Assembly: GCF_000308475.2 (NCBI RefSeq)
Contig: NZ_BAFT02000070.1
Coordinates: 52,368-116,367, forward strand
Direction: 5' to 3'
Length of the DNA: 64,000 nt
Source of the DNA: Nocardia brasiliensis NBRC 14402
GTDB taxonomy: Bacteria; Actinomycetota; Actinomycetes; Mycobacteriales; Mycobacteriaceae
Position 1 is the first letter of the stretch. Every line of letters begins with the position of its first letter. The translations under genes and the position numbers were made by a program. The notes beneath the pieces were generated by a model. The model was given only the letters and a program-made list of their open reading frames with translations. It had not been told where the DNA came from and did no database searches. Positions 24,104-32,820 of the stretch are shown here, in pieces.

Positions 24104-24694
24104 TCATGATGGCGGGGACACGAGTTCGGTCACCTGCAGCCTGCGGGCGTCGAAGTGTGCTGTGATCTCCTTGCCGCGCGCATCAATGATGGTGATCGTG
24201 TCGCTTCCCGTGAAGGACACCCGCTGTGGGCAGCGCTGACCTTCGGGCGCTGTCCACACCGGGATCCGCCTGCTGAAGAGGCCGCCGCGCTCCCGCAATT
24301 CGACGCCACAGAGGGTGTCGATCATGGCGTCCACGTCATGCGTGCGGGCCTCGTGACGACCGTCGGGGCTGACCGCGACGACCACGGGATTTTCGTCCTC
24401 CGAACCGAAGGCCGCCCACAACATTGTCACCGGTACGAGCGGCAAGATCGCCAGCGTCAGCAGTGCCGCGGGTACGACCCGAGCCCAACCGCGTTGCCAG
24501 CCCGACTTCGGCGCGAGACGAACCAGTGACGCCAACCCGAGCAGACACACCGGCAAAGCCCACAAGGGGACATGCTGAAACCGGTAGAAGCGGTCCGACC
24601 ACCAGATCGCGGGTACTGCCGCGAGGGCCGCCACAGCCAGCGCGGCGACCGCCAGCAGCCAGGCGATCCGCCGTAGGCGTAGTCGCCTGTCCAT
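24104..24694 (-). CDS. Uncharacterised membrane protein with extracytoplasmic domain
   Basis: 196 residues. Three hydrophobic segments come first (WLLAVAALAVAALAAVPAIW, ALPVCLLGLASLVRL and a third near VPAALLTLAILPLVPVTMLW), followed by a soluble C-terminal domain of about 100 residues with VVAVSPDGRHEARTHDVDAM and two Cys (LCGVE, RCPQRV). ATG 24694 is preceded by GGGGGGCGGG; the upstream in-frame extension has poor coding character. No family is recognised. It lies about 85 bp downstream of another small secreted-type protein on the same strand and the two may be cotranscribed. Confidence 0.65.
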   Translation of the reverse strand: MDRRLRLRRIAWLLAVAALAVAALAAVPAIWWSDRFYRFQHVPLWALPVCLLGLASLVRLAPKSGWQRGWARVVPAALLTLAILPLVPVTMLWAAFGSEDENPVVVAVSPDGRHEARTHDVDAMIDTLCGVELRERGGLFSRRIPVWTAPEGQRCPQRVSFTGSDTITIIDARGKEITAHFDARRLQVTELVSPPS

Positions 24695-24779
24695 CGCCCG
24701 CCCCCCAGGTGAGGGTGTCGTCCGCTCGCTCGTCTGCTCTGCCAATGGTCCGCCCACCCTGTGCAATTCGTGAGTTGGT

Positions 24780-25187
24780 TCAGCGGTCGACTCTGCCGGT
24801 GAGACCGCCGATCCGGGTATCGGCATGGTCTGCGGCGGTCACCGCACAGAGGATTCCGTCGTTCGGGACCATCCAGTAGTCGAGATGGGTGTTCTCGGCG
24901 AGGATTTCGCTCAGCCGCTGTTTGCAGAAGCCCCAGGCGTCGAGGCCTCCGGACGGGTGCTTGGCGAGAGCGCCGTACCCTGCCTCGAGGATCACTTCGC
25001 CGTAGTGCGGCTCAGCACACGACTTCAGGTGTACCGCTTCATCGAATCGAGCGCTGTAATCCCAGCAGTCGCCGACCTGGAGATGCGTATGGTCCCGGGA
25101 CCCGCCGTCGTAGTAGTACAGCCCTACCGCACTGACCACGAGGACGAGTGCGGCGCCGAATGCGGCGACAACGATCCGAATACGCAC
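24780..25187 (-). CDS. Membrane-anchored septum-formation-like protein
   Basis: 135 residues from GTG 25187 (GGAGA 6 bp upstream). An N-terminal signal anchor (IVVAAFGAALVLVVSAVGLY) is followed by an extracytoplasmic domain with LQVGDCWDYSARFDEAVHLK and SCAEPHYGEVILEAG, the C...C-x-x-P-H pattern of the actinobacterial septum-formation domain, plus Cys in FCKQRL and LCAVTA, so four cysteines can form two disulfides. Function of this domain is not established for such short proteins. It precedes the membrane protein gene at 24104 and may be cotranscribed with it. Confidence 0.65.
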   Translation of the reverse strand: MRIRIVVAAFGAALVLVVSAVGLYYYDGGSRDHTHLQVGDCWDYSARFDEAVHLKSCAEPHYGEVILEAGYGALAKHPSGGLDAWGFCKQRLSEILAENTHLDYWMVPNDGILCAVTAADHADTRIGGLTGRVDR

Positions 25188-25288
25188 GTCGAGATCTCCA
25201 GTTGTCCTATACACCAAGCGAAATGGCGTGCCCCAGTCGTATCACAAATCGGCATACCGGGGCACGGCCAAGCGATGTTCAGCCGATT

Positions 25289-26707
25289 TCACCCTGTGGG
25301 TCTGTCGCGGAGGACGGCGGTCAGCAGGGCCGCGGCTGCGGCGATGGCCGCGGTAACGGCGAACGCGGTGCCGTACGCGTGCGCGAGCTGCGATGCGGTG
25401 GAATGGCCGGAGTCGCCGGTCGCGGTGGTGATGGCGAGTAGCCCGGCCAGTCCTAGCGCGCCGCCGATCTGGCGGGTGGTGTTGATCAGCCCGCCGGCCA
25501 ACCCGGTGTGTTCGGCGGGGACGTCGGTGGTGGCGCGTGCGGTGAGCAGAACGAACGCGACGCCTTGGCCGGTGCCGATGAGTAGTGACGGGGCGGCGAT
25601 GTCGGTCAGGAAGCGTCCGTCGACCGGGGTGCGCGCCAGCCAGGCCAGGCCGGCTGCGAGCAGTGCCAGTGCGGTGGTCAGCAGGGCTCGGGTATTGAGA
25701 TATCGAGTCAGGCGCGGGGTGATCGTGGAGGCCGCTGTGATCATGATCGCCAGCGGCAGTTGGGTGAGACCGGCTCGAATCGGTGTGAAGCCGAGCACCT
25801 TCTGCTGGTAGAGCGGGAGGAAGAAGAACAGTCCCAGCCATACCGCGCCGAGCAGTGTCATGACGATGTTCGCGGCGAGTACTCCGCCGATACGCAGGAG
25901 CGCTGGCGCGATGAGCGGCTGCGACTGCCGCCGCTGTGATCCGGCGAAGAGGACGAGCAGTAATACCGCCGCGGTCAGCGGGGCGAGGACGCGGGGCGCG
26001 GTCCAGCCATATTGCCCGCCGACCGAGAGCGCGTAGGTGAGGGCGGCGAGCCCCCCGGTCACGAATGCCGCGCCCCACAGGTCGATCCGGCCACCCGCCG
26101 GAAGGTCGGCGGGCACCAGCCATATCGTGGCGGCCAGCACCGCGATCGCTACCGGTGCGCCGATGAGAAACACCGCGCGCCAGCCGAATACGCCGGACAA
26201 GAGGCCGCCCGAGAGCACCCCGGCGACGCCGCCGATGCCCGATACCGCACCCCACACCCCGATCGCCCGCGCGCGGCCCGCGCCTGCGGGAAACAAGGTC
26301 AGCACCAAGGCGAGTGCGGTCGGGGCGAGCAGTGCCGCGCCCACCCCCTGCCCGACCCGGGCGGCGAGCAGAACCGCGGCGGTGGGGGCGAGTCCCGCCG
26401 CGATCGAGGTGGCCGCGAAAATCGCTGTGCCGGTGAGGAATACCCGCCGCCGCCCGAATACATCGCCGATTCGACCGCCCAGAATCAACAGGGCCCCGAA
26501 GACGAGTACGTAGCCGTTGACGACCCAGGAGAGCCCGACGGATGACAGGTCGAGCCCGCGCGCGATGTCGGGCAGGGCGATATTGACGATCGAGGTGGTC
26601 AGCACCACCAGGAACTGCGCGGTGGCCAGGACGGTGAGCCCGATCCATGCCCGGGCCGACGGCGTGGGGGTTCGGGTGGCGGGGACGGGCTGTCGTCGGG
26701 AGTACAT
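25289..26707 (-). CDS. MFS transporter, DHA2 family, in the catabolic operon
   Basis: 472 residues, 14-TM type: TM1 with VLTTSIVNIALPDIARGL, TM2 WVVNGYVLVFGALLILGGRI followed by GDVFGRRRVF (motif A) and a motif-C-like GVAGVLSGGLLSG in TM5. It starts 2 bp after the stop of the carotenoid oxygenase gene, so it is the last gene of that operon. In this setting it may import the growth substrate or export toxic intermediates; DHA2 members are mostly proton-drug antiporters, which favours export. Substrate unknown. Confidence 0.85.
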   Translation of the reverse strand: MYSRRQPVPATRTPTPSARAWIGLTVLATAQFLVVLTTSIVNIALPDIARGLDLSSVGLSWVVNGYVLVFGALLILGGRIGDVFGRRRVFLTGTAIFAATSIAAGLAPTAAVLLAARVGQGVGAALLAPTALALVLTLFPAGAGRARAIGVWGAVSGIGGVAGVLSGGLLSGVFGWRAVFLIGAPVAIAVLAATIWLVPADLPAGGRIDLWGAAFVTGGLAALTYALSVGGQYGWTAPRVLAPLTAAVLLLVLFAGSQRRQSQPLIAPALLRIGGVLAANIVMTLLGAVWLGLFFFLPLYQQKVLGFTPIRAGLTQLPLAIMITAASTITPRLTRYLNTRALLTTALALLAAGLAWLARTPVDGRFLTDIAAPSLLIGTGQGVAFVLLTARATTDVPAEHTGLAGGLINTTRQIGGALGLAGLLAITTATGDSGHSTASQLAHAYGTAFAVTAAIAAAAALLTAVLRDRPTG

Positions 26708-26709
26708 GA

Positions 26710-28062
26710 TCAGTCCGCGATCCAGGAGCCGTGGATACCGCCGGGCACGTGCCGGGGCAGCTCGACGGCCGCGACCGGCGGCGCGGTGAAGTCGTGAGCG
26801 TCGAGTATCAGCAGCTCCGACGCCTTGCCGGCGCGGTCGCCGACGAGCGTGAGCAGGTAGCCGTCGTCTTCGCCGGTGGCATCGGCGGCGGGGACGAAAA
26901 CGGCCTCACCCGGGATGCGGCCCGTGCCGGTCGGGGCCAGCAGGCGTGCGCCGGTGTCGTTGTCGTACTTGACGATTCCGACGCCGTCATATCCGGAGCC
27001 GGGGTAGGCGACAGCGTAGCTGTAGCGGTTGCGGCGCCCGAGGTAGTCGAGGTTGATAGTCGGGAATTCGGTGACCAGCGAGTCCATCATTTCCTCGCGT
27101 GCGGTGCCCTGCCCGGGTTCGAGGACCCAGCGGTACTGCAGCGCCCCGGCGACCGGGTCGGTCTGGTATCCGGGTGCGCCGATCCACCACTTCCACGATG
27201 TCTCCCAGGCCGACCGGTCCAGCCGGGGGCCTTCCACGACGACCCGCCCGGCCTCGTCTTCGTAGGCATTCGAAACATGCAGCATCGCACCGGGTTCCAC
27301 GTCGAACCAGCGCACCGGACCGGTGCCGGTGCGAGGCAGGATACCCATGCGCGCCTGGTAGGCGTCGTCCCACCGGTAAGGGATGCCGGAGGTTTCGGCG
27401 GGGTTGAACGTCACCGACAGGTCCAGCCACACCGCGTAGTGCTCGGTGATCGCGAAGTCGTGCATCAGCGACGGGCCCGCGCCCTCGACGACCTGCTGGT
27501 GGCGGATGTCGCCCTCGGCCGAGGCGATGTAGTAGATCAGATGCGGCGCGACGGGGGAGTAGGCGAAGAAATGCAGTTCACCGGTGACCGGGTCCACCTT
27601 CGGGTGCGCGGTCATCGCGGTTTTCAGCTTGCCGCCGAAGTCGTAGGCGCCCACCGTATCCAGCTCCGGGGTCACCTCGAACGGCAGGTTCGACTCCTGC
27701 AGCGCCAGGATGCGGCCGGCGTGCTCGATGATGTGGGTGCCCGCCACACTGGCGGTCAAATCGATGCTGCCGTCCTCGCGGATATAGGGTGCGCCGTCGA
27801 GGGCGGGCGTCTTCACCCACCGGTTGCGATACCACTCGGCTTGACCGTCACGCAGCCGCAGGCCATGGAGCATGCCCGCGCCTTTGAACCAATGTGTCGG
27901 TATGTCACCGGGTTTCGGATTATGGCCGTTGCGGAAGTAGCGGCCGTTCAGTTCGGTGGGGATGGTTCCGCGCACCGTCAGGTTGTGCGCGGTCACCTCG
28001 TCCGGTACCGGCTGGTAGTGGCCGGTCAGATACGGCTTGGCAAGCGTGGTGTCGCTGTTCAT
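26710..28062 (-). CDS. Carotenoid-cleavage-oxygenase-family dioxygenase
   Basis: 450 residues, RPE65/lignostilbene dioxygenase superfamily (seven-blade propeller with Fe(II) held by four His). The N-terminal GRYFRNGHNPKPGD and HWFKGAGMLHGLRL motifs are typical. The likely iron ligands are in TAHPKVD (about 178), LMHDFAIT (about 227), MLHVSNAY (about 295) and GIHGSW at the C-terminus, so all four are present. These enzymes split C=C bonds in carotenoids, stilbenes or isoeugenol-type phenylpropenoids. With ring-cleavage genes next to it, a lignostilbene or phenylpropenoid substrate is more likely than a carotenoid, by inference. Confidence 0.87.
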   Translation of the reverse strand: MNSDTTLAKPYLTGHYQPVPDEVTAHNLTVRGTIPTELNGRYFRNGHNPKPGDIPTHWFKGAGMLHGLRLRDGQAEWYRNRWVKTPALDGAPYIREDGSIDLTASVAGTHIIEHAGRILALQESNLPFEVTPELDTVGAYDFGGKLKTAMTAHPKVDPVTGELHFFAYSPVAPHLIYYIASAEGDIRHQQVVEGAGPSLMHDFAITEHYAVWLDLSVTFNPAETSGIPYRWDDAYQARMGILPRTGTGPVRWFDVEPGAMLHVSNAYEDEAGRVVVEGPRLDRSAWETSWKWWIGAPGYQTDPVAGALQYRWVLEPGQGTAREEMMDSLVTEFPTINLDYLGRRNRYSYAVAYPGSGYDGVGIVKYDNDTGARLLAPTGTGRIPGEAVFVPAADATGEDDGYLLTLVGDRAGKASELLILDAHDFTAPPVAAVELPRHVPGGIHGSWIAD

Positions 28063-28148
28063 CGGATTACCTCGTGATGTGCTCGAGCGGCAGCGGCGCG
28101 TTCCGAGAACGCGTCCATGCCAGGGGTTTTCGTCGTCCGGTCGCCGAG

Positions 28149-28661
28149 CTATCCGGCTGTGCCCTCGATGTGCGCCTTCAGCAGTTCCAGTCCGGGCTGG
28201 ACCTGCGCCGGGTCTTCGACCGGGTGCGGGCCGGGCGGCTCGGTGTCGGGGATCAGCCGCTGAAAGACCCTGCAGAACAAGGTCGTTCCGTCGCCGAGGT
28301 CGAAGGTGGTGAAGGTGGCGATGGCGTGCATCGCGGGTGCCGGGGTGCCGTCGTCGAGGATGTCGCGGCCGACCACGGTCCACAGCTTGCCGGGCACCCG
28401 CGCCACCACGGTGTATTCCTTCGGCTTCTCGTTCAATTCCGGAAAGATGTACTCGAGCAGCACATCCCCGAGTTCGGCGGGGACCCCTTCGGTGCCGCGT
28501 CGCACCTCGGTCCCCGACGCGAAGGGCAGCCATTTCGGCAGATTCGACCAGGTCGTCGCCCAGTCGTAGACGACCTGCGCGGGGCGTTCGACGACGATGC
28601 GGTTCTCGACGAATCGGATGTTCAGGTTGTCCGGGATCTGCGGTACGTACAGGTCAGACAT
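28149..28661 (-). CDS. SRPBCC (polyketide-cyclase-like) family protein
   Basis: 170 residues with a START/SRPBCC helix-grip fold: NRIVVERPAQVVYDWATTWS at about 20-40 begins the fold and FTTFDLGDGTTLFCRVFQRL lies in the C-terminal sheet, ending with a long helix (QPGLELLKAHIEG). Such domains bind hydrophobic or aromatic ligands and may catalyse cyclisation, dehydration or simple binding. It is read between the extradiol dioxygenase (24 bp upstream) and carotenoid oxygenase genes, so it probably handles an intermediate of the same pathway. Confidence 0.78.
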   Translation of the reverse strand: MSDLYVPQIPDNLNIRFVENRIVVERPAQVVYDWATTWSNLPKWLPFASGTEVRRGTEGVPAELGDVLLEYIFPELNEKPKEYTVVARVPGKLWTVVGRDILDDGTPAPAMHAIATFTTFDLGDGTTLFCRVFQRLIPDTEPPGPHPVEDPAQVQPGLELLKAHIEGTAG

Positions 28662-28685
28662 GATCTCTCCTATGTGGGTAGGCCG

Positions 28686-29609
28686 CTATCCGGCGTGATG
28701 TGCGCCGGTCATCAGCGCGGCGAGGTCTTCGGGGTGCAGGAACGACGGCGGTGGCGGCGGGCCCCAGCTGAACAGGCCCTGGGCGCCTTCGAAGACTTCC
28801 GGGGTCCAGAGTTGGTCGTCGACGATCGAGTCCATGTCGGAGTAGTACTCGGAGAAGTTGCCCGCGGGATCCTTGAGGTACCAGAAGAAGTTCGAGCCCG
28901 CGTGGTGGCGTCCGAGTCCCCAGATGTGCCGTTCCGGATGACCTTCGAGCATGGCGGTGGCGCCGCGGCCGACGTCATCGATGTCGTCGAGCTGCCACGA
29001 GGTGTGGTGCAGGAAGTTGACCGGCGCGTTGAGTACCAGCACGTTGTGGTGGTCGGTGGAACAGCGCAGGAACGCGCCCTCGCCCTTGATCTCGTCGGAG
29101 AGCTTGAAACCCAGACCGTCGACGAAGAAGCGGCGGGTGGCCGCGTAGTCCACCGAGCCCAGGACCGCGTGGCCGAGCTTGCGCGGCCGGATCGGATCCG
29201 CACGCAGCACCCCGGGGGCGCGGGTGCCCTGGCGTTCGATGCGGCCGGGGCCGTTGTACGGGGTCACCGGTGCGGGAGGTTGGGTGATACGGCCCGAGAT
29301 CCGCACTACGGCACGGAAATTGGCGACCGGCTCGATGGTGGCGACCGAGTCGACGGTACGTTCCACCGGCAGGCCGAGCTGGTGCAGGCGGGCGGCCACC
29401 GCGTCCAGATCATCGGAATCGTCTGCGCCGATGACGATTTCGGCCAGTCGCCGGGATGCGGCACGGATGAGCCGGAGTTGGTCGCCGCCGTCGCGGGTGG
29501 ACAGCCAGCCGTCGGGGCGGGGTGCGAGCCCGAATTCGGTGTAGTAATCGCGGGTCGCGGCTGGATCTGGTACGCCGATGGTGACTGACGACAGGCGGTG
29601 CAATGCCAT
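28686..29609 (-). CDS. Type I extradiol ring-cleavage dioxygenase (two-domain VOC)
   Basis: 307 residues, two VOC modules. The N-terminal module (about 1-110, LSSVTIGVPDPAATRDYYTE) is structural; the C-terminal one (about 140-285) has candidate Fe(II) ligands His in RKLGHAVLGSV, His in IWGLGRHHAGSN and Glu in NFSEYYSDMD, the usual His-His-Glu facial triad of catechol 2,3-dioxygenases. DPAGNFSEYYSD is the extradiol fingerprint region. It should open a catechol ring meta to the hydroxyls. It stands between the FAH-family and SRPBCC genes with gaps of about 25 bp. Confidence 0.85.
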   Translation of the reverse strand: MALHRLSSVTIGVPDPAATRDYYTEFGLAPRPDGWLSTRDGGDQLRLIRAASRRLAEIVIGADDSDDLDAVAARLHQLGLPVERTVDSVATIEPVANFRAVVRISGRITQPPAPVTPYNGPGRIERQGTRAPGVLRADPIRPRKLGHAVLGSVDYAATRRFFVDGLGFKLSDEIKGEGAFLRCSTDHHNVLVLNAPVNFLHHTSWQLDDIDDVGRGATAMLEGHPERHIWGLGRHHAGSNFFWYLKDPAGNFSEYYSDMDSIVDDQLWTPEVFEGAQGLFSWGPPPPPSFLHPEDLAALMTGAHHAG

Positions 29610-29634
29610 TGTGTCTCCAGGGAATTCGGGGGGC

Positions 29635-30486
29635 CTACTGCCCGGCGACGATCAGATGACGCATCTCGCCGACGCCGCGCACGTAGCTGACCAGTTCGTC
29701 GCCGGGGGCGAGGTACCGCTGCGGAGTGCGACCGAACCCGACGCCGGCCGGGGTGCCGGTGAAGATGACATCGCCGGGCAGCAGCGGCGTGATCGCGGAG
29801 AGCCGTGCGATCAGCTCGGTGACCGGGAAAACCATGTCGGAGGTCCGGCCCTGCTGCATCTGCTCGCCGTTGATCAGGCAGCCCAGCTCCAGATCGTCGG
29901 GGTCATCGAACTCGTCCGGCGTGACCAGCACCGGTCCGATCGGGCCGAAGCCCGGGAAGGACTTACCCATGCTGAACTGCGCCGCCGGGCCTACCCGCTG
30001 CCGGACACGTTCGGAAATATCCTGGCCCACAGTGACTCCCGCGACGTAACTCCACGCGTCCGTGGCGGCGACGCGATGCGCTCGGCGGCCGAGTACGACA
30101 ACCAGTTCGACCTCCCAGTCCACCTTGCCCGGCACCAGCGTGACCGTTCCGTACGGATCAGCCAGCGAGGTCACGAACTTCGTGAACACCGGCGGTTCTG
30201 CGGGCACCCCGAGCGAGGACTCCGCGGCGTGGTCGGCGTAATTCAGGCCGATGGCGAACAGCTGCCGCGGATTCGGGGCGGGATTGCCGAATTCCGTCAC
30301 GGGGAAATCGGACAGCGGCGTGCCCTCGGCGGTGACGGTCGGGCAGAACTCGAGCAGTTCGTCCCAGTGCTCGTAGGCGTCCTGGATATTCGGACTGAAC
30401 CACCCACCGCTGGCTCGGGCTATGTCGATGACGGTATCGGACGCGGTGATCAGCGACAGCCGATCCGAGATGGTGGCGAAACGCAT
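29635..30486 (-). CDS. Fumarylacetoacetate-hydrolase (FAH) family hydrolase
   Basis: 283 residues. The FAH fold runs from about 75: FAIGLNYADHAAES, then the metal-site segment KVDWEVELVVVLGRRAHRVA with the conserved E-x-E (WEVEL), and late motifs SLADPYG, LLPGDVIFTGTPAGVG typical of the family. Members hydrolyse or decarboxylate the diketo/dienoate products of ring cleavage (for example HpcG/HpcE, or acylpyruvases). Placed directly after the amidohydrolase gene and before the extradiol dioxygenase gene, it probably acts on the ring-opened product. Confidence 0.85.
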   Translation of the reverse strand: MRFATISDRLSLITASDTVIDIARASGGWFSPNIQDAYEHWDELLEFCPTVTAEGTPLSDFPVTEFGNPAPNPRQLFAIGLNYADHAAESSLGVPAEPPVFTKFVTSLADPYGTVTLVPGKVDWEVELVVVLGRRAHRVAATDAWSYVAGVTVGQDISERVRQRVGPAAQFSMGKSFPGFGPIGPVLVTPDEFDDPDDLELGCLINGEQMQQGRTSDMVFPVTELIARLSAITPLLPGDVIFTGTPAGVGFGRTPQRYLAPGDELVSYVRGVGEMRHLIVAGQ

Positions 30487-30527
30487 GGTGTGGACTCCTG
30501 ACCAAAGAGGTGAACGGTTCGGATGGG

Positions 30528-31979
30528 TCAACGAGGTGTCGGCACGGGGTCGCCGTGCGTGGTCGCGGACCGGTAGTCGGTGTAGGTGTAGGGGTTGTCG
30601 AGGACCTTGGTCTCGGGGATCTCCGGATTCATGCCCGCGCGCCAAGCCTGCTCCCCGAGTTCGGCGCGCAGGTAGTCGACCGTCGCCTGCGCCGCCCGAC
30701 GTGCCCCAGCCAGGTCGACACCGACCAGCCGGTGGTCGCGTTTCACGATCCGGCCGTCGACCAGGACCGTGTCGACATCTGCCCGCTGCGCATGCAGGAC
30801 GACGTGTCCGTGCGGGTTGAGCAGCGGCGACATCGCCGGCGAAGCGTCGTTGCGGACGAGCACGAGGTCCGCCTTCTTGCCGACCTGCACACTGCCGATC
30901 TCGTTGTCGCGCCCGATCGCTCGCGCGCCGCCCCGGGTCGCCCACTCGACGACCTGCTCGGCATGCAGCGAGGCGTGGGTGACGGTCTCACCCCGCGCGT
31001 GCGCCGCCTGATGCTCGGCGGCGCGGTCGGCGCCCAACGTCGTGCGCATCGCGGAGAACAGGTCTCCGCTGCAGAGCACACAGCTGTCCAGCGACAGCGA
31101 CACGGGAATTCCGTGTGCGCGCAGGGCGGCCGTGGCTGGATAACCCTGCCCGGCACTCTGCTCGCTCTCCGTGGACACCGACACCGATCCGCCGCTCGCC
31201 GCGATGCGATCGTAGGAGTCCGCCGACAGCGTCGAGGCGTGCACGTACACCGTCCTGGACTCGGCATAGCCGTGCTCGTGGATCAGTCGCACGGCGTCGT
31301 CGCCGGTCGCGCCCCACACGCCGGCGTGCGTGGTCACGGCCAGGTCCAGCTCGCGGGCGACCTCGAACGCCGGCTGCTCGGGAAAGCTCGGATCGCCGGT
31401 GACGTCGAAGGCGATCTGGAAGCCCTCGAGCTCGCCGGCCCGGCGGTCGAAGAACCTGCGGAACTCCGGTGTGCCCGTCCAGTTCGCGGGCGCGTCCTGG
31501 ATGTTGCCGTAGGCCAGCACGAACCTGCCCGGTACCGCGGCGAGCGCGTCGACCGCCGCGTCGGCGTGGTCGATCGTCTGCAGGCCGTGCGACCAGTCCA
31601 CACAGGTGGTGACCCCGGCATCGAGCGCCTCCAGCGCGCCGAGGAGGTTCCCGGCGTAGATGTCCTCGGGCCGGAACTTCGTGCCCCAGTTCAGGTAGTA
31701 CCAGACGAAGTACTGCGTGAGTGTCCAGTCCGCACCGTAGCCACGGGTCGTGGTCTGCCACATGTGCCGGTGCGTGTCGACCATCCCGGGCATCACGATG
31801 CCGCCGCGGGCATCGATCTCGTCGGTGCCGTCGGGAACGACGAGGTCGACGCCGATGGCGGCGATCCGGCCGTCGACCACGAGCACGTCGTGGCCCTCGA
31901 CCACGGTGCGGGCGGAATCCATGGTGAGGACGGTCCCGCCGCGGAGCACGGACGGACGGCCATCGGTGTGCGAGTGCAT
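30528..31979 (-). CDS. Metal-dependent amidohydrolase/deaminase (chlorohydrolase-like)
   Basis: 483 residues of the ATZ/TRZ-MTA deaminase branch. The HxH pair is VDTHRHMW (about 69-72), the third His is in THAGVWGATGDD (about 218), the fourth in VHASTLS (about 247) and the catalytic Asp in SLDSCVLCSGD near 300. Two beta-sandwich segments flank the barrel. Substrates of this branch are aminopurines, triazines, aryl amides or guanidines, so a nitrogen-bearing compound may feed the operon. GAGGAG sits 6 bp before the ATG. It is the promoter-proximal gene, divergent from the GntR regulator. Confidence 0.85.
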   Translation of the reverse strand: MHSHTDGRPSVLRGGTVLTMDSARTVVEGHDVLVVDGRIAAIGVDLVVPDGTDEIDARGGIVMPGMVDTHRHMWQTTTRGYGADWTLTQYFVWYYLNWGTKFRPEDIYAGNLLGALEALDAGVTTCVDWSHGLQTIDHADAAVDALAAVPGRFVLAYGNIQDAPANWTGTPEFRRFFDRRAGELEGFQIAFDVTGDPSFPEQPAFEVARELDLAVTTHAGVWGATGDDAVRLIHEHGYAESRTVYVHASTLSADSYDRIAASGGSVSVSTESEQSAGQGYPATAALRAHGIPVSLSLDSCVLCSGDLFSAMRTTLGADRAAEHQAAHARGETVTHASLHAEQVVEWATRGGARAIGRDNEIGSVQVGKKADLVLVRNDASPAMSPLLNPHGHVVLHAQRADVDTVLVDGRIVKRDHRLVGVDLAGARRAAQATVDYLRAELGEQAWRAGMNPEIPETKVLDNPYTYTDYRSATTHGDPVPTPR

Positions 31980-32042
31980 GGCAACTCCTCGAATAGCGCT
32001 GCTCGGCAACGGTTTCCGGCGGGTACGGCCGGGCTGCCGATG

Positions 32043-32074
32043 GTTTCGAAACTAGCCGCAAACTTTCGAAAGTT
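32043..32074. promoter_or_regulatory. Two candidate GntR operators
   Basis: Perfect palindromes GTTTCGAAAC (32043-32052) and AACTTTCGAAAGTT (32061-32074), whose TTTCGAAA cores are centred 20 bp apart, lie in the gap between the amidohydrolase and GntR genes. Confidence 0.6.
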
Positions 32075-32107
32075 CAAGAGTTATTCGTAAACTGCTAGAG
32101 TGGGGTC

Positions 32108-32791
32108 ATGGCGAAGAGTGGCGGGACGACCCGCACCGACGGCATCCATCAGGCGTTGCGGGCCGACATCCTCGGCGGTCGGCTGGTACCAGGCGCACGC
32201 CTCAAGTTCCCGGACCTGGCCGACCGCTACCAGGTGAGCGTCGGTGCCACCCGGGAGGTGCTGACCCGGCTGGTCGCCGAGGGGCTGGTGGTGGCGAAAC
32301 CGCATCAGGGCTACCAGGTCCGGCCGCTGTCCCATCAGGATCTGGCCGAGCTGACGCAGGCGCGGGCGGAGATCGAATCCCTGGTCCTGCGCCTGTCCGT
32401 GGCCGAGGGCGATATGCGCTGGGAGGCCGATGCCGTTGCGGCACACCACCTGCTGGAACGCGCGCCATACCGGGACCCGGCCGATCCGGACCGTCTGACC
32501 GACGAATGGTCGCAGGCCCACGCAGCCTTCCATCACGCGCTGCTGACGGGCTGCCCCAACCGGCGGCTGCTCGACACGGCGCGGTCGCTACGGCAGGAAG
32601 CCGAGCTGTACCGGCAGTGGTCTGTATCCCTGGGTGACGAACCCGACCGCGACGTCGCCGTCGAACATCGGGCACTGCTCGACGCCGCCCTCGCCCGCGA
32701 CGCCGACCACGCACAGCACCTGCTGCGCGACCACATCACGCACACCACTCGACTACTGATCAGCTGCGCAGTCGATCAACCGAATCGGTAA
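32108..32791 (+). CDS. GntR-family regulator, FadR/FCD subgroup
   Basis: 227 residues. The N-terminal winged helix (about 12-75) includes PGARLKFPDLADRYQVSVGA and REVLTRLVAEGLVVAKPHQG, the GntR signature. The C-terminal FCD domain (about 85-215) has putative metal/ligand His in AHAAFHHALL and HTTRLL, as in FadR-type sensors of carboxylates. ATG follows TAGAGT by 6 nt (GGGGTC), so it may be leaderless. It is divergent from the six-gene catabolic operon and most likely represses it through the paired palindromes, being released by a pathway acid. Confidence 0.87.
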   Translation: MAKSGGTTRTDGIHQALRADILGGRLVPGARLKFPDLADRYQVSVGATREVLTRLVAEGLVVAKPHQGYQVRPLSHQDLAELTQARAEIESLVLRLSVAEGDMRWEADAVAAHHLLERAPYRDPADPDRLTDEWSQAHAAFHHALLTGCPNRRLLDTARSLRQEAELYRQWSVSLGDEPDRDVAVEHRALLDAALARDADHAQHLLRDHITHTTRLLISCAVDQPNR

Positions 32792-32820
32792 TCAACCGAA
32801 ATGGCTTGTGTCCCAACGGT

